DNA of 64,000 bases from Ananas comosus. Its lineage: Eukaryota; Streptophyta; Magnoliopsida; Poales; Bromeliaceae. Position numbers and translations under genes: made by a program. Location of the stretch: contig NC_033638.1 in assembly GCF_001540865.1 (NCBI RefSeq), forward strand, positions 1,023,127 to 1,087,126. Reading direction: 5' to 3'. The notes beneath the pieces were generated by a model that had not been told where the DNA came from, did not search any database, and saw only the letters and a program-made list of their open reading frames with translations. Below, piece after piece: positions 11,766 to 22,179 of this stretch (positions within the stretch are counted from its first letter, which is position 1; each line of letters opens with the position of its first letter).

Positions 11766-12199
11766 AAAAGGTTAATTTCTTATAGATCTGTATAAATATA
11801 ATAAATTATAAATATATTTCTACAAAGTTTAACTTTCATATATTGTTCATATAAAAATTCTACTATTTTATCCTATTTTCAAATATGTCTATTTGGTTTG
11901 TTATTGTTATAGAACTGTTTATATTTTAAGTAAAATGTCAATTTTTTCATCACAAATATATATTCTTTCAAATGCCACAACAGCATTATATAAGAAGGAC
12001 AAAAATGTTAAGTTATTTTATAAACTATTTAAGACTAAGTATTTAACTTATGGTTAACTAAATTTTTCTAACAGATTCTAACGGCAGAGACATATTTAAA
12101 AATATTAGAACTTTTATAGAGACAACATATGAAAGTTGAACTTTATAAAAATATATTTACAGTTCGCTATATTTATAGAAACCTTCATGAAATTAATCG
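11766..12199. mobile_element. Mutator-type MITE (434 bp) with 9-bp TSD
   Basis: Long terminal inverted repeats of roughly 110 bp: the left arm contains ataaatatatttctacaaag and tttaactttcatatattgtt, and the right arm carries their complements with minor changes. The element is flanked on both sides by TAAATAAAA (11757-11765 and 12200-12208). A 9-bp duplication with long TIRs is the signature of Mutator-like elements. The target duplication is low-complexity, so chance contributes somewhat. No coding sequence. Confidence 0.7.
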
Positions 12200-12208
12200 T
12201 AAATAAAA

Positions 12209-13100
12209 TATCAATTTACATTGTATAGTCCTTTAACCTTCTTTCTCTTCTAGGTTTTTTTTGTAAATAATAAAAAAAGAAAAATCAGAGAAGGGGAGTG
12301 GTGGACACCATTGACACGTGGCAGAACCCCACCCCTCACCACGTTTTACCCTGCAAAGAAAGAGGAGAAATAAGAACTCATTAAAAAGATTAAAAAAAAA
12401 TTATAATATTTTTTGGGTTATTCTTAACAAGTAATACTATCTGTGCAACCAAAAATATGTAAAATTTGGATTTTAATTTATTTAAAAGTTAAATTTTACT
12501 CACTAGTCTTATTATAATTTTATCTTTTAATAATAAAAATTAAAAAAAATTATATCAGCTATTGAATAAATAGGAGTGTAAGATATACAATCCACTTTTT
12601 TTATATTATTAAGGTGGATTTACCAATAAGTCAATAACTATAAGAGCAATATTACAAAAAATATATATATGTTTTGTCTTTCTTTTTTTCTTTTATTTTA
12701 GGATAATTGCATAGATGTCACCTTAATATCCTTGTATTTTGATTTGAGCCCGAAATTTTTTTTTAAAAAAACTTATAATGATAATTTTGCCTGTTTATGA
12801 GAAATATTTAGAGATATCTTATACCTTACAATATCACAAAAAAAAGAATCTTGACCTCGAAATGTTTAGGCATAATATCTAATATATCTTTTAAAATTTT
12901 TAAAATATGTAATATACTTCTGATCGACTAAAATATTTTTTTTTTGACTTTCACCAATTTTTTCAAATATCTATAAATTATTATTAAGAGTTGGAATATA
13001 AAAAGATGTTTTACTAATTTATGGAGAGCTAAATAAAAAAAAGAATAGCCCCTAAATTTGACATTACCAACTTATATTTCTATAAGGGGACCAAAAGACA
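12209..13100. other. Intergenic AT-rich DNA upstream of the lipase gene
   Basis: Long A/T runs with no gene. A G/C-containing patch at 12293-12350 includes ttgacacgtggcag, an ACGT-core (G-box-like CACGTG) motif. Any regulatory role is unsupported at about 1.4 kb from the start codon. Confidence 0.55.
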
Positions 13101-13114
13101 AAAAACAAGGGCTT

Positions 13115-13550
13115 AGAATGGGTAGAGAGAGAAAGAGTGAGACATAAGATTATTGTGGGCCCCACCTTTGAAAAGAAGTTGCTTCTACGTTAGTGGCTTC
13201 AAATGTTTACGAATATCTAAAAGTTTATCTGAATTCGAATTCAAACGGAGCAAACTTATTCGATACCACATGATTAAATAGTTTATATATAATTTTTTTA
13301 TATTATATTTAAAAAAATTAAATTTAATATAATATATTTTTAAATATTATAAATAAAAATAATTATTTTAAATTTTAAATTTTTGGTCGAGTTCAGATTT
13401 AGAAACAGTTTGACGTATTTGGAGGAGACCAAGAGGAAAAAGTAATTTGAATGGGTAGAGAGAGAAAGAGTGAAAGAAAGAGAGAGAGAGGGACATGAGA
13501 TTATTGTGGGCCCCACCCTCCTTTCCTACCTTTGGAAAGAAGTTCCACGT
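13115..13550 (+). promoter_or_regulatory. Duplicated promoter segment with two TCP-type palindromes
   Basis: The phrase gggtagagagagaaagagtg followed by agattattgtgggccccacc is present twice (13119-13168 and 13452-13518), about 345 bp apart. Each copy contains GTGGGCCCCAC (13155-13165 and 13506-13516), which fits the palindromic GTGGGNCCCAC site known for plant TCP transcription factors. The proximal copy lies just upstream of a TATA-like element and the CT-rich leader of the lipase gene. That these sites act on this gene is inference from position. Confidence 0.55.
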
Positions 13551-13552
13551 CT

Positions 13553-13743
13553 ACATATAAACACCCCCAATGACCCAATCCTCTCTCCCTCTCTCCCCCT
13601 CTCCCCATTTCTCTCCATAATAATAATAATAATAAATACATTACCCAAAATTACAAAAAAAAAAAAAAAAAAAAAGAAAGGCTAAACACCATTTCCTCCT
13701 ATTCTCTACATCAAACGAGGGGAGGAGGAGGAGGAGGTGGGGG
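13553..13743 (+). promoter_or_regulatory. Core promoter and leader of the lipase gene
   Basis: A TATA-like catataaac lies at about 13553-13561. It is followed by a CT-rich stretch (ctctctccctctctcccc, about 13579-13612), a common feature of plant 5' leaders, then (taa)n, a poly-A run and a GGAGGAGG-rich segment just before the first ATG. A nine-codon upstream frame (ATG 13744, TGA 13771-13773) ends 5 bases before the main ATG at 13779 and could reduce translation. Confidence 0.5.
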
Positions 13744-13778
13744 ATGGCTCGTGCGGCGGTGGGGATCATCTGAGCGCG

Positions 13779-16700
13779 ATGGAGCTGCTCGTCAGCGTGG
13801 CGGTGCACCTGCTGTTCGGGCTCTACATTCTGAGCACCGCCGTCGCCTCCGACCTCTCGCAGCGGCCACCGACTGCTTCCGGCCGTCCACCTTCAACTTC
13901 GCCGCCGCCGCCGCCGACCGGGAGGGGAGGCGCGGGAAGACTGCCGTCCTCGCCACTCGCCGCAGCCGCCGATCGTCCTCGTCCACGGCATCTTCGGCTT
14001 CGGCAAAGGGTATCCTTTTCTTCTTTTTTTTTTTTTTTTTTTTTCGCCCGCTAGGTGTTCGGTGAAATGCCCGTGTGAAATTCCTTCGGAGCTTAACCTC
14101 AATTATGCTACTATTCTGAATCGGCTTTCACCCAACCTTTCAAAATGTTAATTTTACTATCCAACCCTTTCAATTTGGTTGAAATTTCGAATCTAAACAA
14201 TGAATTTATACATGGCGAAGTACACGGACTAAACTTGTAAAGATAAATGATGCAGGGGTGGATAGATTGACATGGGTGTATGTTTTCGCCCGTTAAGTGT
14301 TTGATGAAATGTCTATGTGAATTTTTTTTTTTTTTTTGTGGGGGATATTTCTTTTCTTTTCTATTTTTTTAACGTACAGAACTTGAGTTCTGAAATATGA
14401 ACTATTTTGAATTGACTATCCAAACTTTTAAGATAGTTACTTTAATAAAATTTACAGTTGCGAGAATTACGGGAAGGATACCAATTAAACTTGTAAAGAT
14501 AAACGACGCATTTAAATTTTAAAGATAAAGCGTCGTTCGCTGATTCAGATCAAACAAATTGAAAAGTTTGATAGTAAAATCAAAATTTTGAAACTGCCAC
14601 GTGCATCTTTCGTGTTCTAACAAAATTACTAAAATTGCTAACAGAAGGATCTAAATCAAGCGGTTAGTAAGTAGAGAAGCGCAAATCAAATTAAAAAAAG
14701 AAGTTTAGGGGGCCAAACTTATTTATTTGTTTATTTTTTTATTGTAATTTTATTTTGTTTGATTGATTGGGTGCAGAGGCTCGGAGGGCTCTCGTACTTC
14801 GCCGGAGCGGAGAAGAAGGACGATCGCGTTCTCGTGCCGGATTTGGGGTCCTTGACCAGCGTTCATGATAGGTTGATACGAATAATTCTTACGTGGAATA
14901 AAAACTCTTCATCATTTTGATTTTGTCATTGATTGTGTCGTCAACTTTCTATCGTTTTGATTTGAGTTACTTTCCTAAATTGATTTGGAAAAATTCATTG
15001 AAAACTAACGATTTCGTGAGCTATTAGCCGTTAACTATGATGAATTCTGCAGTTTCGTCGGCTAAAAATGTGTTCAGATCAATGTCAGGTTTAGCAAAAT
15101 TTCCAATTTAATTTGATAGAAATAGAAGAAATAGTTTGAGTGGTCTATTTCAAAATCGTTTGTAGTTGAGAGGATTCGCGTGTGTGTTTGGTTATTGATA
15201 AAAGATGGGATTTGGGGAATTTATTTTTCAGGGCACGTGAATTGTTTTATTATTTGAAAGGAGGGCAAGTAGACTATGGAGAGGAGCACAGCAGGATTTA
15301 TGGCCATTCCAGATTTGGGAGAATTTACGAAGAAGGTATCAAAAAAAAAAAAAAAAAAAAATCAAAAGCGAAAGAAAAGGAAAAATGCCCCTTATGTTTC
15401 TTCATTTCGGAATTAATACTACAAATTCTATCATGGTTGTCATATTTCGAATCTTTATCTTCTGTATTTGGTTTGATGTTAGGGCATTATCCTTTATGGG
15501 ATGAGCACAACCCAATACACTTCGTTGGGCACTCGGCAGGCGTGCAAGTGGTGCGAGTATTGCAACAAATGCTTGCCGATAAGGTAATCAATCATATGTT
15601 GAACAACTTATCATCTTTTTGTTTGGTTTTTTTCATTTTGTTACGTCTTATTAAAGCTAAGATCACTTTAGTTGCTATTGTCTTTGAGTTAAGAAAGGCT
15701 TTTATTGATTATAATCTTGCATTTAGGCATTCAGCGGCCACGACACTTCCGATGAATGGGTATTAAGCATTACTTCCTTATCCGGTGCTCTCAATGGAAC
15801 CACCAGAACCTATTTCGATGGGATGCAGTGCGTAAAACTAACAAATCGATCTAACATTTTCCTCTGTTCGTATTTTTGAGTTCTCGTGAATTTTTACGGT
15901 GAGTTCGATTTTAGGCTGGAAGATGGAAGGGCAATGAAATCCATATGCCTGCTTCAGATCTTGAGGGTAGGAGTCATCATCTATGATTGGCTCAACATAT
16001 CTTGGCTTAAGAATTACTACAATTTCGGTTTCGACCACTTCGAAATGGGATGGCGAAAAGCGGGTATTTTGGGGCTTTTCGATCTGCTTCTTGGAAACAG
16101 TGGGCCTTTCGCTTCTGGGGATTGGATCCTACCAGACTTAACAATTCAAGGCACGCTCATGGTAAATTCAGGTCTCCGAACCTTCCCCAACACATACTAC
16201 TTCAGCTACGCTACGAAGAGGACAAGGAAGTTTTTGGGCTTGACAATACCTGCTAGTGTTCTTGGAATACATCCGTTGCTCTTTTTAAGAGTCTTGCAGA
16301 TGTGCCTGTGGCGTTACCCAACTAATGTGCCGCCGCCCTACAAAGGATACAGGTGGGTGGGTCTTTTTCGTGCTAAATTGCAAATTGTAACTTTGTCTGC
16401 TTTGTCGATGTTCCGTTTGGGGATATCTTTATCAGTTTGCTCGTAGTTAGATGGAGCAGTCTGAAAATCACGATGTTTTAAACAGGGATGAAGATTGGGA
16501 AGACAATGATGGGGCACTTAACACAATATCGATGACGCACCCTCGCCTACCTATAGAACACCCAAGCCATTTTGTCGTGGATGAGTCAGAATGCCATCCT
16601 TTACAGCCAGGAATATGGTTTGTAATCTATTTTCCTCGTTCTCACCTAATTTATGTTGGTTCTTTTATGATAATGGCATTTTTGCTGGACCTTCCGAGCA

Positions 16701-17270
16701 CATATCTTTGATTTCTAAAAAAGTCGTTTAATAAACATAGTGATGAACAACCTTCTAATCCATTACACTTGGGCCTGTTTGTTTCGCCGAAGGTGAAGTT
16801 CAGGTTGAAGTAGTCTTTCGGATGAACTAGAGTTCATGTGAAAATTATTTTTCTTTTGGTATTTGTTTGTATAGCTATAGAACTGAAGTTCTCCAATGAA
16901 TGGCGTAAAAATTGGTGTGAGAGATATATTAATATTTTATTACTTTTCCTCACCTTTTCTTTTTCTCATAATTGACTTTATTGACTTCCGCCCAGGGTGG
17001 GCCAAAAGTCAATTATGGTATTTTAGGGAGTTTAGTTTCGACCGAACCTGAAGTTTTGGTTAACCAAACAATCGGAGTGGGCATTTAGTGCCGGAAATCA
17101 CTTCAACCCTCTCCACTCTCAGTGAAACAAACACACCATTATTCAATTGTGGCTTCCTTTGAGCCTTCTTTTACTTCAGCTCTCTTTCTACTTTACGAAG
17201 TTAGTCGAGTAAATCGGTTTCTTTCTTTCCTCGAGCTTTATGTACTATAGATGATGATTCCTGTTATCTA

Positions 17271-17323
<53 letters not shown>

Positions 17324-17685
17324 TGTTGTCAGCAACAAATGAGTGAGGGAACTAATCGGCAAGTCGTAGTGCCGACTTCTCTGTTTAATTTTGTGTCTAA
17401 TCTAATCTCTGCTTGTTGCCGACTTCTCTGTTTAATTTTGTGTCTAATCTAATCTCTGCTTGGATAAGTAGTATCCATGTTAGCATTTTAGCTCATTAAC
17501 TGAGTTATGTTCTGCATTGTCGCAGGTACTACAAAATCATAGAAGCCGATCACATCCTTTTTATCGTGAATCGGGAGAGAGCGGGAGTCCAGTTCGATCT
17601 CCTATATGATGGCATCTTCCAGCGTTGCAGAAAGCACGTATTTAGGACGAGCCCAGTGGCGCTGCCGAATCAAAGCAACCGATAG
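13779..17685 (+). CDS. Alpha/beta-hydrolase (plant family I.5 lipase-like), 8 exons, exon 1 frame-disrupted
   Basis: Exons: 13779-14009, 14777 or 14779-14871, 15232-15335, 15483-15583, 15727-15827, 15915-16352, 16486-16617, 17526-17685; apart from the 14010 donor, where frame and canonical splicing conflict, introns are GT-AG. About 453 residues if intact. An N-terminal hydrophobic segment (ELLVSVAVHLLFGLYILS) suggests a signal anchor. Then come the oxyanion-side VLVHGIFGFGKG, the nucleophile elbow GHSAG (exon 4), NDGALNTISM holding the likely catalytic Asp (exon 7) and EADHI with the likely catalytic His (exon 8). These match the arrangement of Geobacillus-type lipases, to which this plant family is related; the substrate is unknown. 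Exons 2-8 are open and collinear. Exon 1 runs in three frames: after DLSQ (about 13861) and near 13925-13930 the frame moves by one base each, and the GKG/RLGG junction suggests a third missing G at 14010. Each site lies in a G-containing run, so sequencing error is as likely as a null allele. Confidence 0.9.
14010..14776 (+). other. Lipase intron 1, internally duplicated, U12-like donor
   Basis: The intron begins GTATCCTTTT, a full match to the U12-type 5' splice consensus, but no TCCTTAAC-like branch site is seen near the acceptor. Inside, ttttcgcccgctaggtgttc...gaaatgcccgtgtgaa (14040-14080) is repeated in diverged form at 14284-14324, with following text also loosely repeated. This shows an old internal duplication of about 243 bp. 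Poly-T tracts follow both copies. Confidence 0.55.
16771..17137. mobile_element. PIF/Harbinger (Tourist-like) MITE in intron 7
   Basis: The left end gggcctgtttgtttcg and the complement of the right end, ggtgtgtttgtttcac, are terminal inverted repeats of the GGGC-TGTTTG type. Internal phrases (gaagttcag..., ttgacttccgccc...gtcaatta, cggagtgggcat) parallel those in the larger copies at 20627-21261 and 62458-63782. The flanking bases (ctt/att) no longer show a clean 3-bp duplication. It lies inside an intron without disturbing exons. Confidence 0.65.
17274..17319. repeat. (CT)n microsatellite in intron 7
   Basis: About 46 bases of uninterrupted CT dinucleotides. Confidence 0.97.
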
Positions 17686-18885
17686 CTCATTACTTTTTGG
17701 ATATAAGAGATCGCATGAAGGAGCAAACGAGTAAAGCAGATTCATTGGTACCTTCTTCCCACATTTTTTTTAGCCTTTTCTTTTTAGGCTCTGTTATAGA
17801 ATTTCGTTGTTCTCCATTATCAAGCTTAAGCATTAGCCTTGTGAGGGAAATAGATGACATGGTGATCAATGGGATAAATGCTAGAGCACTTCATAGTTAT
17901 TGTTGTTGTTGTTGGTGAAGCTTTGGTGTACATAACTATTTGTTCAATTAAAGAGTAAAATTGAGATTTCCATTTACAACTCTCCTTTGTCCAAACTATA
18001 GTTTGATTTTCCGCGCAAGTAGCGACAGGTAGAGGTACGTCATAGTTATTGTGTTTTCTTGCTGCTTCCTCTAGCATCTGTGTGACATTTCATGATCAAT
18101 TTTTGATAGAAAATTACCTAATGATGGTTTTTGACTAATTTATATTGATTCAAGGATTTAGGCCTTGTAAATTTACCTTCTTGTGAGAGAAAAGCAGGTT
18201 ATTACCTTCTCTAGTGAGTCATTCAGAGAGAGAGAGTAATGTTTCAATTATATTTTCCTCCAATTTGGTGAGAATTTGTGTTACTTAATGGTAATTTTAA
18301 AGTAAAATTACACCATTGATCTGTGAATTTATCATGAAATTTCATGTCGGTCGCGAAACTTGTCGCGATTGAGTTATCGAGTTTTAATTTCTATTTAGAC
18401 CTGGTTTGATAATGTGGTGGTCAAAAGCAGTATTTTTTTTTGCTATCGAGAGTTTAAAATTTTCAAAATCGTCTTTAATCTTCTCTTCTTTTATATTATA
18501 AAATTACGATTGCAACGGCTACTTAAAAAGTATGCGGCTTTTAAAGTATCAAAGAAAGAAAAAAGATTGTAAGTGCTATTTGATTTTTTTTTTTTTTTGG
18601 ACTGTTTCAAAATCTGATTGAAACATGAAACAAAAATAAGTTTAGTGAGCAATGGCATAATCTGAAAATAAATGATATGATATCTAAATCAACATAAATG
18701 CAGTATGATACAATATTCCTCATTATGTAATTTGAACGTAATTTAAACATAAATGATATAATATCTAAATCAACACCATTTCATTACGTAGAAATAACAA
18801 GTTAGCTAAATCAACTACTGTATTATTATTCCTCGTTATGTAATTTGAATAGAATTTTATAGTATGATCCGATTATGTAGAAATA
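17686..18885. other. 3' flank of the lipase gene and AT-rich spacer
   Basis: The first few hundred bases after the stop (to about 18080) are probably the 3' UTR; no polyadenylation signal is certain. The phrase gtcatagttattgt...gct occurs near 18036 and resembles 17893. From 18640 to 18850 there are repeated phrases (aaatgatatgatatctaaat and aaatgatataatatctaaat; attcctcattatgtaatttgaa and attcctcgttatgtaatttgaa), which again occur in part just beyond the small LTR. Confidence 0.5.
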
Positions 18886-19038
18886 TGTAACGACCCAGCC
18901 CACTAGCAACAATAACTCGTTGGGTCGAACAACCGGCCCAAAATGCTTAAGCCCAGTTATTATTACTAGTGTCTAAATCTCTTATAAACCCAATGACAAC
19001 CCCATTCCCATCCGATATGGGACTATTGGGGTGTCACA
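18886..19038. mobile_element. Small solo LTR (153 bp)
   Basis: It starts TGTAACGACCCAGCCC and ends GGGGTGTCACA, with the TG...CA termini of an LTR, and contains a TATA-like cttataaaccc. Its size suits a TRIM or other short-LTR retrotransposon. The flanking pentamers (aaata and gactc) differ, so either the target duplication is lost or the ends are slightly off. Flanking DNA on both sides shares the phrase taaatcaactac(t/c)gtattatt (18806 and 19067). Confidence 0.6.
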
Positions 19039-19536
19039 GACTCTTCTTTTTAAAAAATAACATAGCAGCTAATCAACTACCGTATTATTCCTTGTTATTT
19101 ATACTTGAACATATAATTCTCTCCTTACCACGCGAGCGTTACGTTTGTATTTTTAAATTGAACACTGTGAAAGTGAATCACCGTATTTAAACACAATGAT
19201 TGAATTACCGTATTCATACCCACATTTTAATCTCTTCTTTTTTTTTACTTAAGGATAAAAAAAAATACAAAAGAGAATATAGTAATTTAATCACCGTGTT
19301 TAAATATGGTGATTAAATTGCCGTGTTCAATTTAAAAATTGCTCCTACACACTCATGTGGCAAGAAAAGGACTCTTCGTATAAATATAAATTTGTTAAAA
19401 TTATTTATAAAAGAATTTGAAGGAGCTAAATGCAAAAAAAAAAAAAAAATCCCTTTAATTTTCTTGGGTTTAATTTTTAACTGTTGCAAATAGTAAATCT
19501 CATGCTACACATGTTCGTAGTGAGTTTGGAGTTGAG
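19039..19536. repeat. Spacer with short dispersed repeats
   Basis: The phrase aatcaccgtattta/aattaccgtattca occurs four times in both orientations between about 19175 and 19340, suggesting a small inverted repeat around 19260. A poly-A run lies at 19434-19449. No gene is visible. Confidence 0.5.
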
Positions 19537-19542
19537 CTAGAA

Positions 19543-19740
19543 TACTTGTAAAAGTATTATGTGAGTGGTGCTTTTGAGTTCTTAGCCGTTGGATGGAGAG
19601 ATGTGAGGTTAAGATGATGGTGGTAGGTCGTGGTAGGTGGAATAGTGTTTGATCCAAGGGCTATTAGTAATCAAGGAGTAGATCCAATGACTAAAACCTA
19701 ATAGCATCATGGGGGTAATACTTGTAAAAGTATTCTATCT
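19543..19740. mobile_element. Palindrome-ended MITE
   Basis: Each end holds atacttgtaaaagtat (about 19544 and 19718), a near-palindrome, so the termini read gaatacttgtaaaagta on one side and its complement on the other. The centre contains gatgtgaggttaagatgatggtggtaggt, which resembles the nested element at 8338-8545. Two inserts with the same centre and palindromic ends suggest one family. Confidence 0.5.
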
Positions 19741-19745
19741 CAATT

Positions 19746-20626
19746 CGTGAGTTTTATACCTTATGCTAAAAGAGTTCGGACAAACTCTTGCTGTCAAATC
19801 AGCTGTCACTTATGTGGATTTTCTTCTTTTAAGATAAAAAAAAAAAAGTACAAAATTTATGTAAACTACAATGCTATTTAAATTAGCTATCGAATCTTTC
19901 AAAATTTTAATTTTATTATATAATATTTTAATTTATTTGATTTGAAATAGTTAATGATCCTTAGACTTCAAACTTTAAACGCGTCGTTTAAATTTTATAG
20001 TTCATAAAATTTTTATAATTTTCATAGATATAAATTTATTAAAATAAATAATGAATTAAAATTTTAAAGTCAAAATGACGTTGACGGACTCAAATCAAAG
20101 AAATTAAAAAATTAAATAGTAAAATAAATATTTTAGAATGTCCAATAGTCAACTCCAAATGATCCATAGTTCATTTAGGTTCTGTACATTTTCATTTTTT
20201 TTATTTAGTTTAGTTTTTTAAAGTGCGGGGCTTTTTCTAAAATTAGGTTTGTTAAAATTTTAATTCATAAAAGTAAGTAAATTAAAAATCTTATTTATAA
20301 GACTAGACCTACACTAGCAAGATATTGCCAAGTTAGTGGAATCTAAAGAAAACAGTCTAATTATTTACCGCATCCAAAATACGATGGATAATTCACAATT
20401 TTCTATATTGTAATACACTAGTAATTTGCCAATTATTGAAATACAGAAAAAAATGAATCGTTTACCGCATTCAAAATGCGATAAATTTTTAAGACATTTA
20501 TTAGATCCTACAATACCAACTGCTTTCATGGCATTTGTATGGCAATGTATAAGCCTATTTTTGCAAAAATAAAAAAGTTGTCGAGGGAGACTAGTCTATT
20601 ACATCTTTTACATATAGGGCCTGTTT
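19746..20626. other. Intergenic AT-rich DNA
   Basis: No gene is seen. Text near 19975-20110 (cgcgtcgtttaaattttata..., gacggactcaaatcaaagaaatt) resembles part of lipase intron 1 near 14500-14570, so both probably hold the same decayed repeat. The phrase tttaccgcattcaaaatgcgat recurs near 20365 and 20460. Confidence 0.5.
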
Positions 20627-21261
20627 GTTTCAACATAAGTAGACTTGGGGTGGAAGTGGAGTTGGGGTGAAAATTAATTCACTTCCGCTATTTGTTTCTA
20701 ACTGTGGAAGTGCAGTTCTACGAGTTCTGTTGTTTGTTTAGTAGGAAGTAGATGACGTAAAAAGTGTAGCTCTCGACCCCCGGTATACTTACCTCCGAAG
20801 TGATATATCATTAGTGAATAATAAATTATAATAAATAAAAATTAATATAATTATATATGTATATAATTATATATATGTATAATTATAAAATAAAATTTTA
20901 AAAAATTATATTATTTGTTTGCATATAAATTATAATAATGCAACAAATAAAATTCTAAAGTTAAAAAATTATTAACATTTAACAAATTCATTTTTCATCA
21001 TTTTCTAAATATACAAATTAGACAAAAAAAAATATATTAAAACTTACCTAACCAAATTTAACAAGTTCCTTTGCCTCTTTGCACTTCACCGGAATTGACT
21101 TCGCCCCGTGGGAGGGCAAAGTCAATTACCCTATTTTGGGTGAACTCGACTTTCGGCTGTAATAAAATTACGGCAAAACAAACAACGGAAGTGATAGTTA
21201 CGGCGTAAACAATTTCCCTCCTCTCCACTTCCCCCTCACTTCCACCCAAACAAACACACCC
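20627..21261. mobile_element. PIF/Harbinger (Tourist-like) element (635 bp)
   Basis: The left end gggcctgtttgtttcaac and the complemented right end gggtgtgtttgtttgggt are TIRs that continue into GGGGTGGAAGTGGAG-type sub-terminal repeats. It is the same family as 62458-63782: both share ggaagtagatgacgtaaaaa, a ttgacttcgcccc...gggagggc palindromic segment and aaacaacggaagtgat, in order. The interior is AT-rich and lacks transposase coding. Flanks (ata/taa) do not match exactly. Confidence 0.75.
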
Positions 21262-21299
21262 TAATGAAAGCGCAGTTGGAAAGTGAGCGCGGAGGCCAC

Positions 21300-21620
21300 C
21301 CCTATTTAATATTTAAATATAAATTTAAATTTTAAATTTTAAATTTTAAATTTTAAAAATTTTAAAATTAATACTAAATTTTAAATTTTTAAAATTTAAA
21401 TTATCATTTTTAATTATATAAATTTTAAATTTGACATTTTATATTTGTAACTTGAGATTTGATTTAAAATTTAAAATTTAAAATTTAAAAGTTATAATTT
21501 AAAATTTATAATTTTAAATTTTTAAATTTGAGATTTAAAAATATAGATTTTAATTTTGAATTTTAAATTATAAATTATTATTTTTAATTATTTAAATTTT
21601 AAATTTAAATTCAAATATAA
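21300..21620. repeat. TTTAAATTT low-complexity tract
   Basis: About 320 bases built almost only from permutations of TTTAAA and AATTT, with self-complementary stretches throughout. Any strand can fold back on itself. No coding or regulatory content can be argued. Confidence 0.9.
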
Positions 21621-22179
21621 TAATTGGGCAATATTATTATTTTCTATTTATAACTACCCACTATTCTTTTTATTCCATTTTATCTATCAAAATGCTATAT
21701 TTTTTAATCCCGAAAACAACTCAATTATTATCCAAATGCAAAATTAGTGTATTTTCAAGTTTAATCCTGAACTTAACTCTATTTCTGGAATAACTAGTTC
21801 TTACTTAACCCCGAACCAAACGAAGGCCCAGGCATTTTGTGGTAAATTACACTAATAGTTTCCAATTTTCTCTTGATTTTTTTAATTGGATTTCCAACTT
21901 TTCTTTCTATCAATTATGTTTTAAATCTGTAAAAATTTTTTCAATTCGGTTCCTACTGTCAATCGTCCGTTGTTAGAGTCACTTTTTTTGATGTTTCAAT
22001 TGGGTTCCTAATTTTTTTATTTATGAATTAAAAAAACTATAATTTTTATTCACATTTTTATACTTATTTAAGTAAAAGTGTTTAACAAATTTAATGACTC
22101 TATTGGTTAATAATTAATTGATCTAATTTTATTTAATAGAAAATAATTATAATTATCAAATTTAATAAAATTATCTATG
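21621..22179. other. Intergenic AT-rich DNA
   Basis: Nothing recognised. The phrases tggatttccaactttt, ggttcctac and gggttcctaattttt repeat loosely. Confidence 0.5.

Larger units (their letters stand above)
16618..17525 (+). other. Lipase intron 7 carrying a PIF/Tourist-like MITE and a CT repeat
   Basis: This 908-base intron contains the MITE at 16771-17137 and a (CT)n tract at about 17274-17319. It also has a short direct repeat: ttgccgacttctctgtttaa-type text ending in ctaatctctgcttg at 17365-17415 and again at 17416-17461. It has GT-AG ends and keeps reading frame. Confidence 0.8.

Noticed and set aside
15182..15766. 194-codon plus-strand frame across lipase exons 3-5
   Set aside because: It reads through introns; only the segments matching ARELFYYLKGG, HYPLWDEHNP and AFSGHD are coding, joined by GT-AG splicing.
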